Assembly (NCBI GenBank): GCA_047971485.1 | Contig: JBKDZR010000151.1 | Location: 1-17,594 of the forward strand | Reading direction: 5' to 3' | Source: JBKDZR01 sp047971485 | GTDB lineage: Bacteria; Pseudomonadota; Alphaproteobacteria; Rhodobacterales; Rhodobacteraceae | DNA length: 17,594 bases | Part shown: positions 1 through 7,432 of the stretch, in pieces | Position numbering within the stretch: the first letter of the stretch is position 1 | How the letters are laid out: every line of letters begins with the position of its first letter | The notes under the pieces: model-generated | Databases searched by the model: none | What the model saw: the letters and a program-made list of their open reading frames with translations, nothing else | Told to the model about the DNA's origin: nothing | Translations under genes and position numbers: made by a program

Positions 1-7
1 TAGCCTC

Positions 8-36
8 TGGACGCCCCCAGCCCCCCTTGCTATAGG
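8..36 (+). promoter_or_regulatory. Candidate promoter of the tRNA-Asn gene
   Basis: A TGGACG hexamer at 8-13 matches 4 of 6 bases of the sigma-70 -35 consensus. It is followed after 17 bases by TATAGG at 31-36 as a -10 box. Transcription would start near position 43, just before the mature tRNA 5' end at 47. The spacing is ideal, but the hexamers are only fair matches and the call rests on position. Confidence 0.45.
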
Positions 37-46
37 CGCGGCGTGT

Positions 47-121
47 TCCGGCGTAGCTCAGCGGTAGAGCAGTTGACTGTTAATCAATTGGTCGTAGGTT
101 CGATCCCTACCGCCGGAGCCA
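47..121 (+). tRNA. tRNA-Asn (anticodon GTT)
   Basis: The sequence folds as a complete cloverleaf. The acceptor stem TCCGGCG at 47-53 pairs with CGCCGGA at 111-117, followed by discriminator G118 and an encoded CCA at 119-121. The anticodon stem GTTGA/TCAAT encloses the loop CTGTTAA, which gives anticodon GTT and therefore asparagine. The T arm carries the usual GGTTCGATCC core. No clear terminator follows. Bases 122-290 lead to the pqi operon and show nothing else I can support. I see no duplicated 3' end of this tRNA in the window, so there is no sign of an integration site. Confidence 0.97.
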
Positions 122-290
122 AAGAAATCCTGCAGTCAGGCTGATTTCAATGGCATGTCACGGATAGCTTGGGCGTCCGGAAACGGGGGCGTGTGCCTTT
201 CCTGCACCCGCCCTGCTTTTCGTTCACGATGACTGATGTACCGCAGACAAGGCCCTTGCGTCCGCCGCGTTCCATGCCAGACTCGGGGCA

Positions 291-935
291 ATGGAACTTG
301 GGCCTGATCATATCGACGGTCGGGGGCTGATTGCCTGCCCCCAATGCGACGCGCTTTATCGGCTGCAACCGGTCGGGGCGGGGCGGCGGGCGCGGTGCAG
401 CCGCTGCGGCCATGTCTTGCTGGCCCCCCGCAACCAATCGGTCGTGACCGTGGTCAGCCTGTCGCTGGCCGCGCTGATCCTGATGATCGTTGCCACAAAC
501 GCCCCCTTCCTGCAGATTGAGGCCAGCGGCCTATCCAGCCGCGCCTCGGTGATCGACGCGATTCTGGCCTTTTCCGAGGCCACCGGAATGATGGCGCCCC
601 TGTCGCTGGTCATTGCCGCGCTGATCGTCTTTTTGCCGGCCCTGCGGCTGGGGGCACTGGTCTATGCCCTGGGTCCGCTGTTGCGCGGCCACCGCCCCCG
701 GCCGCACGCCGCGCTGATGTTCCGCGTCGCCATGCGCCTGCGGCCCTGGGCAATGGCCGAGATCTTCATGATCGGCGTCGCCGTGGCGCTGATCAAGATC
801 GGTGGCCTGGCCCATGTGCAGTTCGGCCCCGCCTTCTGGGCCTTTGCCGTGCTGGTCCTGATCATAACAACCAAAGATATCCTGATGTGCGAGCGTTCGC
901 TGTGGCAGATCCTCACCCCTCCGGCCCGACACTGA
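291..935 (+). CDS. pqiA: PqiA-family inner-membrane protein, N-terminal-half type
   Basis: This 214-residue protein is one PqiA (paraquat-inducible protein A) domain. A zinc-ribbon-like knuckle has cysteines at C16/C19 and C36/C39. Four predicted membrane helices lie at about residues 51-73, 101-127, 155-173 and 178-197. E. coli PqiA carries two such domains in one chain of about 420 residues; here the second half is a separate gene that overlaps this one by 49 bases. PqiA-type proteins are the inner-membrane partners of MCE proteins in lipid trafficking across the envelope, and that fits the two genes that follow. The ATG at 291 is preceded by a weak GGGG only. It places the cysteine knuckle close to the N-terminus, as expected for the family. 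Family is clear; the exact substrate is not. Confidence 0.85.
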   Translation: MELGPDHIDGRGLIACPQCDALYRLQPVGAGRRARCSRCGHVLLAPRNQSVVTVVSLSLAALILMIVATNAPFLQIEASGLSSRASVIDAILAFSEATGMMAPLSLVIAALIVFLPALRLGALVYALGPLLRGHRPRPHAALMFRVAMRLRPWAMAEIFMIGVAVALIKIGGLAHVQFGPAFWAFAVLVLIITTKDILMCERSLWQILTPPARH

Positions 936-1540
936 CCGCCCGCGGCGCCAGGCTGCAAGGCTGCCTGCATTGTGGTGAGGTCTGGCCCCTGGCCCAGACC
1001 CGCTGCGACCGGTGTGGCGCCCGGCTGAGCAGCCGGTATCCCCAGTCGCTGCAGCGGGTCTGGGCCTGGTGGCTGGCCGGGCTGATCGTCTATGTGCCCG
1101 CCAACCTTTATCCGATGCTGATCACCGAAACCCTGGCCTATTCCGGCGCCAGCACCATTTTCGGCGGCGTCGTGGAACTGCTGCATCATGGGTCCTATTT
1201 TGTCGGCGGCGTGGTCTTTTTCGCCTCGATGGTCATCCCGATCTCGAAATTCGTCGCCATCGCCTGGCTGGCCATCGCCATCCGCCGTCGCGTGACCGGT
1301 CCACGCGCCCACAGGTTGCATCGCGTCTATGAGATCGTCGAGTTCATCGGCCGCTGGTCGATGATCGACGTCTTTGTGGTGGCCATCCTGGCCGCGCTGG
1401 TCCACCTGGGGACAGTTGCCGACATCTACCCGGGAATCGCTGCAGTCAGTTTTGCCATGTCGGTCATCTTCACCATGCTATCCGCCCTTTGCTTCGATCC
1501 GCGCCTCATCTGGGACAATTCCGGAGATCTGACATCATGA
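887..1540 (+). CDS. pqiA: PqiA-family inner-membrane protein, C-terminal-half type
   Basis: This is a second single-domain PqiA protein of 217 residues. It has a cysteine knuckle at C26/C29 and C40/C43, and four membrane helices near residues 58-78, 104-132, 157-175 and 184-201. The strongly conserved family motifs PISK (118-121) and GRWSMIDVFV (155-164) are both present. The start is probably GTG at 887 inside the previous gene; an in-frame GTG at 902 is an alternative, and neither has a good ribosome-binding site, so translation is probably coupled. The stop codon overlaps the ATG of the downstream MCE gene (ATGA at 1537-1540). It likely pairs with the preceding protein to give the equivalent of one full PqiA. 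Confidence 0.85.
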   Translation: MRAFAVADPHPSGPTLTARGARLQGCLHCGEVWPLAQTRCDRCGARLSSRYPQSLQRVWAWWLAGLIVYVPANLYPMLITETLAYSGASTIFGGVVELLHHGSYFVGGVVFFASMVIPISKFVAIAWLAIAIRRRVTGPRAHRLHRVYEIVEFIGRWSMIDVFVVAILAALVHLGTVADIYPGIAAVSFAMSVIFTMLSALCFDPRLIWDNSGDLTS

Positions 1541-4218
1541 GCCACACTGACCCTGCCGAGCTGCCCCTCGATCCGAAAGGCAAGCGCAGCGGATCGGTTT
1601 CGCTGGTCTGGCTGGTGCCACTGGCCGCGCTGGCCATTGCGCTCTATATCGCGTGGCAGTCCTATGCCGCGCGCGGCCCGCTGATCGAGGTGACCTTTGA
1701 CAGCGCCGAGGGGATCGTCGCCAACAGCACCGTTCTGAAATATCGCGAGGTCGATGTCGGCGTGGTCGAAGACGTCCGCTTTACCCCCGATCTGCGCGCC
1801 GTCATCGTCGCCATCCGGGTCAACAAGGACGTGGCCCCCTATATCGACGAACGCTCGGAATTCTGGATCGTCCGGCCCCAGGTCACCGCGCGCGGTGTGA
1901 CGGGGCTGGGCACCGTGCTGGGCGGGGTCTATCTGGAGGGCAGCTGGGATTCCACGCCCGGCACCGCAACCACCGAGTTCAAGGGCCTGTCCGATCCGCC
2001 ACTGGTCCGCCAGGGATCCGAAGGTCTGCAATTCATCCTGCGCGCAACCGAGGGCGGGCGGTTGCAGGCCGGGGCCCCCATCGTCTATCGCGGCGTCGAT
2101 GTCGGTTATATCGACACGCCGAAACTGGCCCCCGACGGCAACAGCGTGACGGCCAACGCCTTCGTACAGGCCCCCCATGACCAGTTGATCACCGATGCCA
2201 CCCGCTTCTGGAGCGCGTCGGGCTTTTCCGTCCGGCTGGGTGCCGGCGGCCTGTCGCTGAACGTGGCCAGTGTCGCCGCCCTGCTGGAAGGCGGGGTGAC
2301 CTTCGACAACGTGATCCCCACGGGCGAGCCCGTCACCCGGGGCGCCGTTTTCGACGTCTATGATGACGAACCAGCGGCGCGCAGCGATGTGCAGACCTTC
2401 GACAGCGCAAGCGGTGTCGCCTTTTCCGCCTTTTTCCACGACTCGCTGGCGGGCCTGCCTGCCGGCGCGGATGTCACGCTGGAGGGGCTGGTGATCGGCA
2501 AGGTAACCGGCACGGCCGTCGTTCAGGACCCCGAGGGCGGAACCGGCGCGGTGCGGGTGCGTGCCGATTTCAGCCTGTCGCCGGAACGGTTGGGCCTGCC
2601 CGCAGATGCCGACGCCCCCACCACGCAGAATTTTCTCGACCAGGCCATCGCCAAGGGGCTGCGCGCGCGTCTGGCCAGCCAGGGATTGCTGGGGCAATCG
2701 CTGAAGGTTGAACTGGTCAGCATCCCCAGCCCGCCCCCCATGGGGCTGGATCGAACGGCCGTGCCCGCCCCCGCCATCCCGACAACCGATCCCGTGATCT
2801 CGGACTTTTCGGAAAGCGCCGGCACCCTGCTGACCCGGCTGCAAAACCTGCCACTGGAAGGGCTGGTGCAGGGCGGTGTCGATCTGCTGGCCAATATCAA
2901 TCAGGTCGTCGCCTCGCCCTCCATGCGCGAAGCCCCCCGCGCCGTGGTCGAGCTGATCGACGAGACCCGGGCCCTGATCGGATCCGATGAAGTGCGCAGC
3001 ACCATCTCGGCGGCCAGTGCGGCCCTGGGCACGCTCGATCAGATCATGACCCAGGTCAATGACAGCCCTGCCCTGCCCGCCCTGCTGACCGCCCTGACCC
3101 GGGCCGACGACATCGCCGCCTCGATCCAGCGCACCGTCGATGGTCTGCCGCAACTGCTGACCGATGCGCGCGACATGGTCGCCAATGCCGCCCAACTGCC
3201 GCTGGGCCGACTGGCGGAACAGGCCTCGGATCTGGTGGCCTCGGCGGATCGGTTGATTTCTTCGGATCAGGTAGCCGCCCTGCCCAGACAATTGTCCGAT
3301 GCCCTGGGCAACCTGCAGGGGGCCTCGGCCCATCTGCGCGATCTGGCCGCCGAGGTCAGCGGATCCGGGGCGGTTGAAAACCTGCTGGCCGCGATGAACC
3401 GCACCAGCAGCATCGCCGCGTCGATCGACGAAACCGCAGCCGGCCTGCCCGATCTGGTCACCCGGATCGATGGGCTGATGGCCCGGGCCCAGACCCTGCC
3501 CATCGAAGAGCTTGGCCAGAACGCCAACGCCATCCTGGCCGAGGCCAATACGATCCTTGGATCGGATGCCGCCGCCGCCCTGCCGGAAACACTGAACGGG
3601 GCGCTGGTTGAACTGGCTGCCGCAGCGGGCAATGTCGCAACCATCACCGACCGGCTGACCGAGGGGCCGGCGATGGACAGCCTGGCCGCCGCGCTGGCCC
3701 GGACCGACAGTATCGCCGCCAATATCGACACCGCCGCCCAGGGCCTGCCCCAGCTGCTTGACGATATCGAGGCGCTTGCCGCCAAGGCGAACGACCTGCC
3801 GCTGGACGATCTGGTGAACTCGGCCAACCGACTGGTGAATTCGGCCGAGGCACTGGTCTCCTCGGACGATACCGCCCAGGTGCCGGCCGCGTTGCGCGAT
3901 GCGCTGGACCAGCTGGCCGCAACCCTGGGCGAATTGCGCGAAGGCGGGGCCGTCACCAATATGAACGACGCCCTGGCCTCCGCCTCGCAAGCTGCCGACG
4001 CCATCGCCGAGGCCGCCCGCGGCCTGCCCGAGCTCAGCCAGCGGCTGGACGGGCTGATTGCCCAGGCTGAGGGGGTGCTGGCCGCCTATGGCACCCAGTC
4101 GGATTTCAACACCCAGACCATATCGGCCCTGCGCGACCTGCGGGATGCGGCCCGGGCCGTCACCTCGCTGGCCCGCACGATCGAACGGAAACCGAACGCA
4201 CTTATCATAGGACGCTGA
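1537..4218 (+). CDS. pqiB: PqiB-like MCE-domain protein with a repetitive helical C-terminus
   Basis: This 893-residue protein has one N-terminal membrane anchor (about 23-44) and then three MCE (MlaD/PqiB) domains at roughly 48-136, 164-257 and 293-396. Landmarks are a V/Y-R-x-VDVG motif in domains 1 and 2 and the GLVIGKV equivalent in domain 3. MCE rings stack to form a lipid-conducting tunnel across the periplasm. E. coli PqiB also has three MCE domains but is about 546 residues. Here the region after the third domain is about 500 residues, rich in Ala, Leu, Asp and Ser, and built of four related units of about 100 residues starting at L438, L554, L654 and L754. The start at 1537 overlaps the previous stop and has GGAG ten bases upstream. 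An in-frame upstream start at 1489 lies inside pqiA and is less likely. The pqiC-like neighbour favours the Pqi rather than the seven-domain LetB (YebT) type. Confidence 0.88.
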   Translation: MSHTDPAELPLDPKGKRSGSVSLVWLVPLAALAIALYIAWQSYAARGPLIEVTFDSAEGIVANSTVLKYREVDVGVVEDVRFTPDLRAVIVAIRVNKDVAPYIDERSEFWIVRPQVTARGVTGLGTVLGGVYLEGSWDSTPGTATTEFKGLSDPPLVRQGSEGLQFILRATEGGRLQAGAPIVYRGVDVGYIDTPKLAPDGNSVTANAFVQAPHDQLITDATRFWSASGFSVRLGAGGLSLNVASVAALLEGGVTFDNVIPTGEPVTRGAVFDVYDDEPAARSDVQTFDSASGVAFSAFFHDSLAGLPAGADVTLEGLVIGKVTGTAVVQDPEGGTGAVRVRADFSLSPERLGLPADADAPTTQNFLDQAIAKGLRARLASQGLLGQSLKVELVSIPSPPPMGLDRTAVPAPAIPTTDPVISDFSESAGTLLTRLQNLPLEGLVQGGVDLLANINQVVASPSMREAPRAVVELIDETRALIGSDEVRSTISAASAALGTLDQIMTQVNDSPALPALLTALTRADDIAASIQRTVDGLPQLLTDARDMVANAAQLPLGRLAEQASDLVASADRLISSDQVAALPRQLSDALGNLQGASAHLRDLAAEVSGSGAVENLLAAMNRTSSIAASIDETAAGLPDLVTRIDGLMARAQTLPIEELGQNANAILAEANTILGSDAAAALPETLNGALVELAAAAGNVATITDRLTEGPAMDSLAAALARTDSIAANIDTAAQGLPQLLDDIEALAAKANDLPLDDLVNSANRLVNSAEALVSSDDTAQVPAALRDALDQLAATLGELREGGAVTNMNDALASASQAADAIAEAARGLPELSQRLDGLIAQAEGVLAAYGTQSDFNTQTISALRDLRDAARAVTSLARTIERKPNALIIGR
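2848..4080 (+). repeat. Four tandem coding repeats, 300-base period, in the PqiB-like gene
   Basis: Units begin with Leu-Pro-(Leu/Ile) at bases 2848, 3196, 3496 and 3796 (residues 438, 554, 654 and 754). Units 2 and 3 are exactly 100 codons each. Unit 1 is 116 codons, with extra residues around a second SDE-type turn, and unit 4 is about 95. Shared marks are LP at the start, (S/G)SD at about position 22, a Pro near 30, an Ile-Ala-Ala-(S/N)-Ile stretch near 73-77 and GLP near 83. The copies are degenerate at DNA level, so the duplication is old. Confidence 0.75.
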
Positions 4219-4219
4219 G

Positions 4220-4792
4220 ATGATAGCCCGATCCCTGCCCCTGGCCCTCCCTCTGGTCCTGACCACCCTGGTTATGACCGCCTGCAGCAGCCCCAATCAG
4301 GTGCTCATTCCCCCAAGTGACAGCGTGTTGCGCCTGCGCCCGCTGGTCGGATCTCTGGAAATCCGCGATGTGTCCCTGCCCCGCTATGCGGCCGCCGACC
4401 CGATCATGATCCAGGCCGAGGACGGCACCCTGCGCGAAATGCGCCGCGCGATCTGGGCCGACGATCCCGAACGGGGGATGACCCTGCAACTGGCCAGCAC
4501 CCTGGCCACAATCACCGGCGCCCGGGTGGCAGCCGAACCCTGGCCGTTCTCACAGCCGGCCGATGCCAACGTGACGGTTCGGATCGAACAGGTCCTGGCC
4601 CAGCCGGATGGGCTGTTCCACATGACGGGGCAATATGCGATCGCCGGACAAAACGGGGGTCTTGCGGACAGGGCCGGACCGTTCGACATCTCGGTCCCGC
4701 TGCCCGATACCGGCCCCACGGCGGTTGCGACGGCCCAGGGACAGGCCTTGACGGAACTGGCCGAAACCATCGCCCGCCGCATCGCCCGATAA
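4220..4792 (+). CDS. pqiC: PqiC-like outer-membrane lipoprotein (ABC-type transport auxiliary lipoprotein family)
   Basis: This is a 190-residue secreted lipoprotein. The signal peptide is hydrophobic (about 5-18) and ends in a lipobox Met-Thr-Ala-Cys with the acylated cysteine at C22. Asp is not at position +2 (Ser23 instead), which fits outer-membrane sorting. The mature part has the PqiC/DUF330 layout, with an L-R-L-R-P-L-V-G-S-L-E-I-R-D-V strand early, an R-R-A-I-W-A-D-D-P motif, and a C-terminal amphipathic helix. PqiC sits on the outer membrane and docks with the PqiB needle. The ATG is one base after the pqiB stop and has AGGA seven bases upstream. It is the last gene of the operon. 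Confidence 0.85.
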   Translation: MIARSLPLALPLVLTTLVMTACSSPNQVLIPPSDSVLRLRPLVGSLEIRDVSLPRYAAADPIMIQAEDGTLREMRRAIWADDPERGMTLQLASTLATITGARVAAEPWPFSQPADANVTVRIEQVLAQPDGLFHMTGQYAIAGQNGGLADRAGPFDISVPLPDTGPTAVATAQGQALTELAETIARRIAR

Positions 4793-4830
4793 CCGGGCGG
4801 CAAACGGGCATCCCTCGCGCTGCGGGGGGC

Positions 4831-4938
4831 CTTAGAACATGTTGCACAAAAGTGGGTACCGGTTTTGTGCTCCTCGAACATGCATTGTCAAAGACTTAGG
4901 CCTGTCGTGTGAATACGAATGAACGCGACACGCCCTAG
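4831..4938. repeat. Two-hairpin palindromic intergenic element
   Basis: Hairpin 1: GCACAAAA at 4844-4851 pairs perfectly with TTTTGTGC at 4863-4870 around an 11-base loop. CATGTT (4838-4843) extends the stem to AACATG (4877-4882), leaving a six-base bulge. Hairpin 2: 4895-4910 pairs with 4923-4938 around a 12-base loop, 13 of 16 positions pairing, counting one G-T pair among the mismatching bases as unpaired otherwise. The inner core AAAAGTGGGTACCGGTTTT strongly resembles the small interspersed palindromes that are common in Rhizobiales and other alphaproteobacteria (recalled, not searched). The element fills the gap between the convergent pqi and dcw operons and could stop transcription from both sides. 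The mraY stop codon (4935-4937) lies in its right arm. Confidence 0.7.
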
Positions 4939-6023
4939 CGCAGCTTCAGTGTCGCCAACCCGATCAGCGCCAGGATCAGCGAAACGATCCAGAACCGGAT
5001 CACGATTTGCGGCTCCTGCCAGCCCTTCTTCTCGAAGTGGTGATGGATCGGGGCCATCAGGAACACCCGCCGCCCGGTGCGCTTGAAATAGGCCACCTGG
5101 ATGATGACCGACAGGGCCTCAACCACGAACAGTCCACCAACGATGGCCAACACGATCTCATGCTTGGTGGCAACGGCAATCGCCCCCAGTGCGCCCCCCA
5201 GTGCCAGCGAACCGGTATCGCCCATGAACACCGCAGCCGGCGGCGCATTGTACCACAAAAACCCCAACCCACCGCCGACCAGCCCGGCAACAAAGACCAG
5301 CAACTCACCCGTACCCGGGACGTAATGAACCTCCAGGTATTCGCTGAAATCGACACGGCCCACGGCATAGGCAATGATCCCAAGGGCACTTGCGGCGATC
5401 ATCGCCGGCATGATCGCCAGCCCGTCCAGCCCGTCGGTCAGGTTGACCGCATTGGCCGCGCCGACGATCACCAACACGCCGAACGGCACGAAAAACAGAC
5501 CCAGGTCGATCAGGTAGTTCTTGAACAGCGGCACCGCCAGTTGTCCGGTCAGCGCCGGCGGGTGGTACCAGGCCACCCAAGCCGAAGCCGCCGCCGCGAT
5601 CAGCACCCCCAGCAGGATCCGCACCCGTCCCGACAACCCGCCGTAGTTGTTGTTCTGGCTGATCTTGGCGTAATCGTCGGCAAAGCCGATGGCGCCAAAC
5701 CCGATGGTCACCAGCAGCACCATCCAGATATAAGGGTTGTCCAGCCGCGCCCACAAAAGGGTGGATACCGTCAGCGCCCCCAGGATCAGCACGCCTCCCA
5801 TGGTCGGTGTGCCGGCCTTGGTGACCAGATGGCTTTCAGGCCCGTCTTCACGGATCGGCTGGCCATGTTTCTGTTTGCGGCGCAGCAGGTTGATCAGCGG
5901 CCGCCCAAACAGGAACCCGAACAAAAGCGCGGTGAAAAAGGCCGCACCCGCCCGCATGGTGATATAGCGAAACAGGTTAAACAGATCGCCGCCATCCGAA
6001 AACAACGCCAGCCAGTACAGCAT
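4935..6023 (-). CDS. mraY: Phospho-N-acetylmuramoyl-pentapeptide transferase (MraY)
   Basis: This 362-residue, multi-helix inner-membrane enzyme transfers phospho-MurNAc-pentapeptide from UDP to undecaprenyl phosphate to make lipid I. Its hallmarks are all present: the FADDYAK motif (D116/D117), N-A-V-N-L-T-D-G-L-D-G-L-A at 191-203, F-M-G-D-T-G-S at 266-272, and the HHH motif at 327-329. The length matches the family. The ATG at 6023 overlaps the murF stop (ATGA) and has AAGG eight bases upstream. A longer open frame extends upstream inside murF but would add unrelated sequence. It is the last gene of this dcw segment; its TAG stop lies inside the palindromic element. In many relatives murD and ftsW follow nearby, but here the opposite-strand pqi operon follows. 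Confidence 0.97.
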   Translation of the reverse strand: MLYWLALFSDGGDLFNLFRYITMRAGAAFFTALLFGFLFGRPLINLLRRKQKHGQPIREDGPESHLVTKAGTPTMGGVLILGALTVSTLLWARLDNPYIWMVLLVTIGFGAIGFADDYAKISQNNNYGGLSGRVRILLGVLIAAAASAWVAWYHPPALTGQLAVPLFKNYLIDLGLFFVPFGVLVIVGAANAVNLTDGLDGLAIMPAMIAASALGIIAYAVGRVDFSEYLEVHYVPGTGELLVFVAGLVGGGLGFLWYNAPPAAVFMGDTGSLALGGALGAIAVATKHEIVLAIVGGLFVVEALSVIIQVAYFKRTGRRVFLMAPIHHHFEKKGWQEPQIVIRFWIVSLILALIGLATLKLR

Positions 6024-7432
6024 CAGCCAGACCTTTCTTCCGCGTCCGCCATCCGGCGCAACGCCATCACCACCTGCCCGACACGGCTGCCGAGCGATCC
6101 CTTGATCATCACCACATCCCCGGCCCGGGCGATCTGGCCGACTTGTTCCACCAGCGCCTCGGCGCTTTCGGCCCAAAGGCCCCGCTGCGCGGCCGGCATC
6201 GCTTGCCACAGGTGCCGCATGCGCGGCCCGACGCAATGGACCAGATCCAGCGCCCCGAAGGCCGGCAAAGCGGCCAGCCCAGCATGCAGCATGCCCTCAT
6301 CGGGGCCCAGTTCCAGCATATCCCCCAGAACCGCCACGCGCCGGCCCGGCCTGGCCTCGGTGCTGGCCAGGGTGTCCAGCGCGGCGGCCATGGAGGCCGG
6401 ATTGGCATTGTAGGCTTCGTCAATCAACACGATTTCACCCCCCCCCAGAAGGGCGAGGGTCGTGCGTGTCCCGCGTCCCTCGGGCGGCGACCAGCAGGCC
6501 AGCCGCTCCAGCGCCACCACCGGGTCCAGCCCCAGCGCCCGCACCGTCGCCAGAACCGCCGCCGCATTCATCGCCAGATGCAGCCCCGGCACGGACAGGC
6601 GCCCCGCCAGCTGCTGGTCATCCATCTCCAGGTCAAAGCCCAACCCGTCGCGATCATTGGCCGCGCGCCGCAAGGTGACATCGGTGCCCGCCGACTGCCC
6701 GAAACTGACAGATTGCGCGGCGGCCGCAGCGGCATGGCGCAGGATCGGGCTGGTCGGCAGATCGGCATTCCAGATCGCCACACCACCGGAACGCACGCCG
6801 GAAAACAGGCTGGCCTTCTCCTCGGCAATGCCCTCGATCCGGCCAAAGGCCTCCAGATGGGCGGGGGCCACCGTGGTAATCAGCCCGATATCCGGGGCGC
6901 TCAGCAGGGCCAGAGGGGCGATCTCGCCGGGGTGGTTCATGCCGATCTCGACCACCGCGAAATCACAGTCCAACGGACAGCGCGCCAGGGTCAGCGGCAC
7001 GCCCCAATGGTTGTTAAAGCTTTTCTCGGCGGCATGGACTGCCCCAAAGGGGGCCAGGGCCGCCCGCAGCATTTCCTTGGTCGATGTCTTACCCACCGAT
7101 CCGGTCACCGCGATGACCCGCGCCCGCGTCGCGGCCCGGCGATGGGCGGCCAAGGCGCGCAGGCCCGCCAGCACATCGTCAACCAACAGCAGCGGCGCAT
7201 CCGGCCCCAGCCCGTCGGGAAGACGTGAAACCAGCGCCGCTGCCGCACCGGCCGCCAGGGCCTGGCCGACGAAATCATGGCCGTCACGGCGATCCGTCAG
7301 GGCGATGAACAGATCGCCGGGCACCAGGCTGCGCGTGTCTATAGACAGGCCGGTCGCCTGCCATGGGCGACCCTGCGCCTGCCCGCCCGTGGCGACAACC
7401 GCGTCCTCCGAGGTCCAGAGTGGCGCGCTCAT
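6023..7432 (-). CDS. murF: UDP-MurNAc-tripeptide--D-Ala-D-Ala ligase (MurF)
   Basis: This 469-residue cytoplasmic Mur ligase adds D-Ala-D-Ala to UDP-MurNAc-tripeptide and completes the pentapeptide. An N-terminal UDP-binding domain (about 1-100) is followed by the ATP P-loop GSVGKTS at 111-117, the F-N-N-H-W-G-V-P-L-T-L substrate loop, and the E-A-Y-N-A-N-P-A-S-M motif characteristic of MurF. The C-terminal domain is complete. The start ATG at 7432 overlaps the murE stop (ATGA), and the stop overlaps the mraY start, so the three genes are translationally coupled. Length is normal for the family. Confidence 0.97.
   Translation of the reverse strand: MSAPLWTSEDAVVATGGQAQGRPWQATGLSIDTRSLVPGDLFIALTDRRDGHDFVGQALAAGAAAALVSRLPDGLGPDAPLLLVDDVLAGLRALAAHRRAATRARVIAVTGSVGKTSTKEMLRAALAPFGAVHAAEKSFNNHWGVPLTLARCPLDCDFAVVEIGMNHPGEIAPLALLSAPDIGLITTVAPAHLEAFGRIEGIAEEKASLFSGVRSGGVAIWNADLPTSPILRHAAAAAAQSVSFGQSAGTDVTLRRAANDRDGLGFDLEMDDQQLAGRLSVPGLHLAMNAAAVLATVRALGLDPVVALERLACWSPPEGRGTRTTLALLGGGEIVLIDEAYNANPASMAAALDTLASTEARPGRRVAVLGDMLELGPDEGMLHAGLAALPAFGALDLVHCVGPRMRHLWQAMPAAQRGLWAESAEALVEQVGQIARAGDVVMIKGSLGSRVGQVVMALRRMADAEERSG

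Noticed and set aside
47..290. The tRNA-Asn gene as an integration site of a mobile island
   Set aside because: No integrase and no repeat of the tRNA 3' end in the window. The following genes are ordinary chromosomal ones.
147..437. A 96-codon minus-strand frame between the tRNA and pqiA
   Set aside because: It overlaps the cysteine-knuckle coding part of pqiA, has a low-complexity Ala/Pro/Arg start and no ribosome-binding site.
2848..4080. The 300-base periodic region as a CRISPR array or a DNA satellite
   Set aside because: The period is 100 codons inside an intact frame, the copies differ widely at DNA level, and there is no repeat-spacer structure.
1426..4296. A 956-codon open frame on the minus strand opposite the PqiB-like gene
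   Set aside because: Its protein is rich in Gly, Gln, Arg and His with no domain. It mirrors the strong codon bias and repeats of the real gene, which has clear MCE domains.
5007..6413. A 468-codon plus-strand open frame opposite mraY and murF
   Set aside because: Same low-complexity antisense composition; mraY and murF on the other strand are complete and motif-verified.
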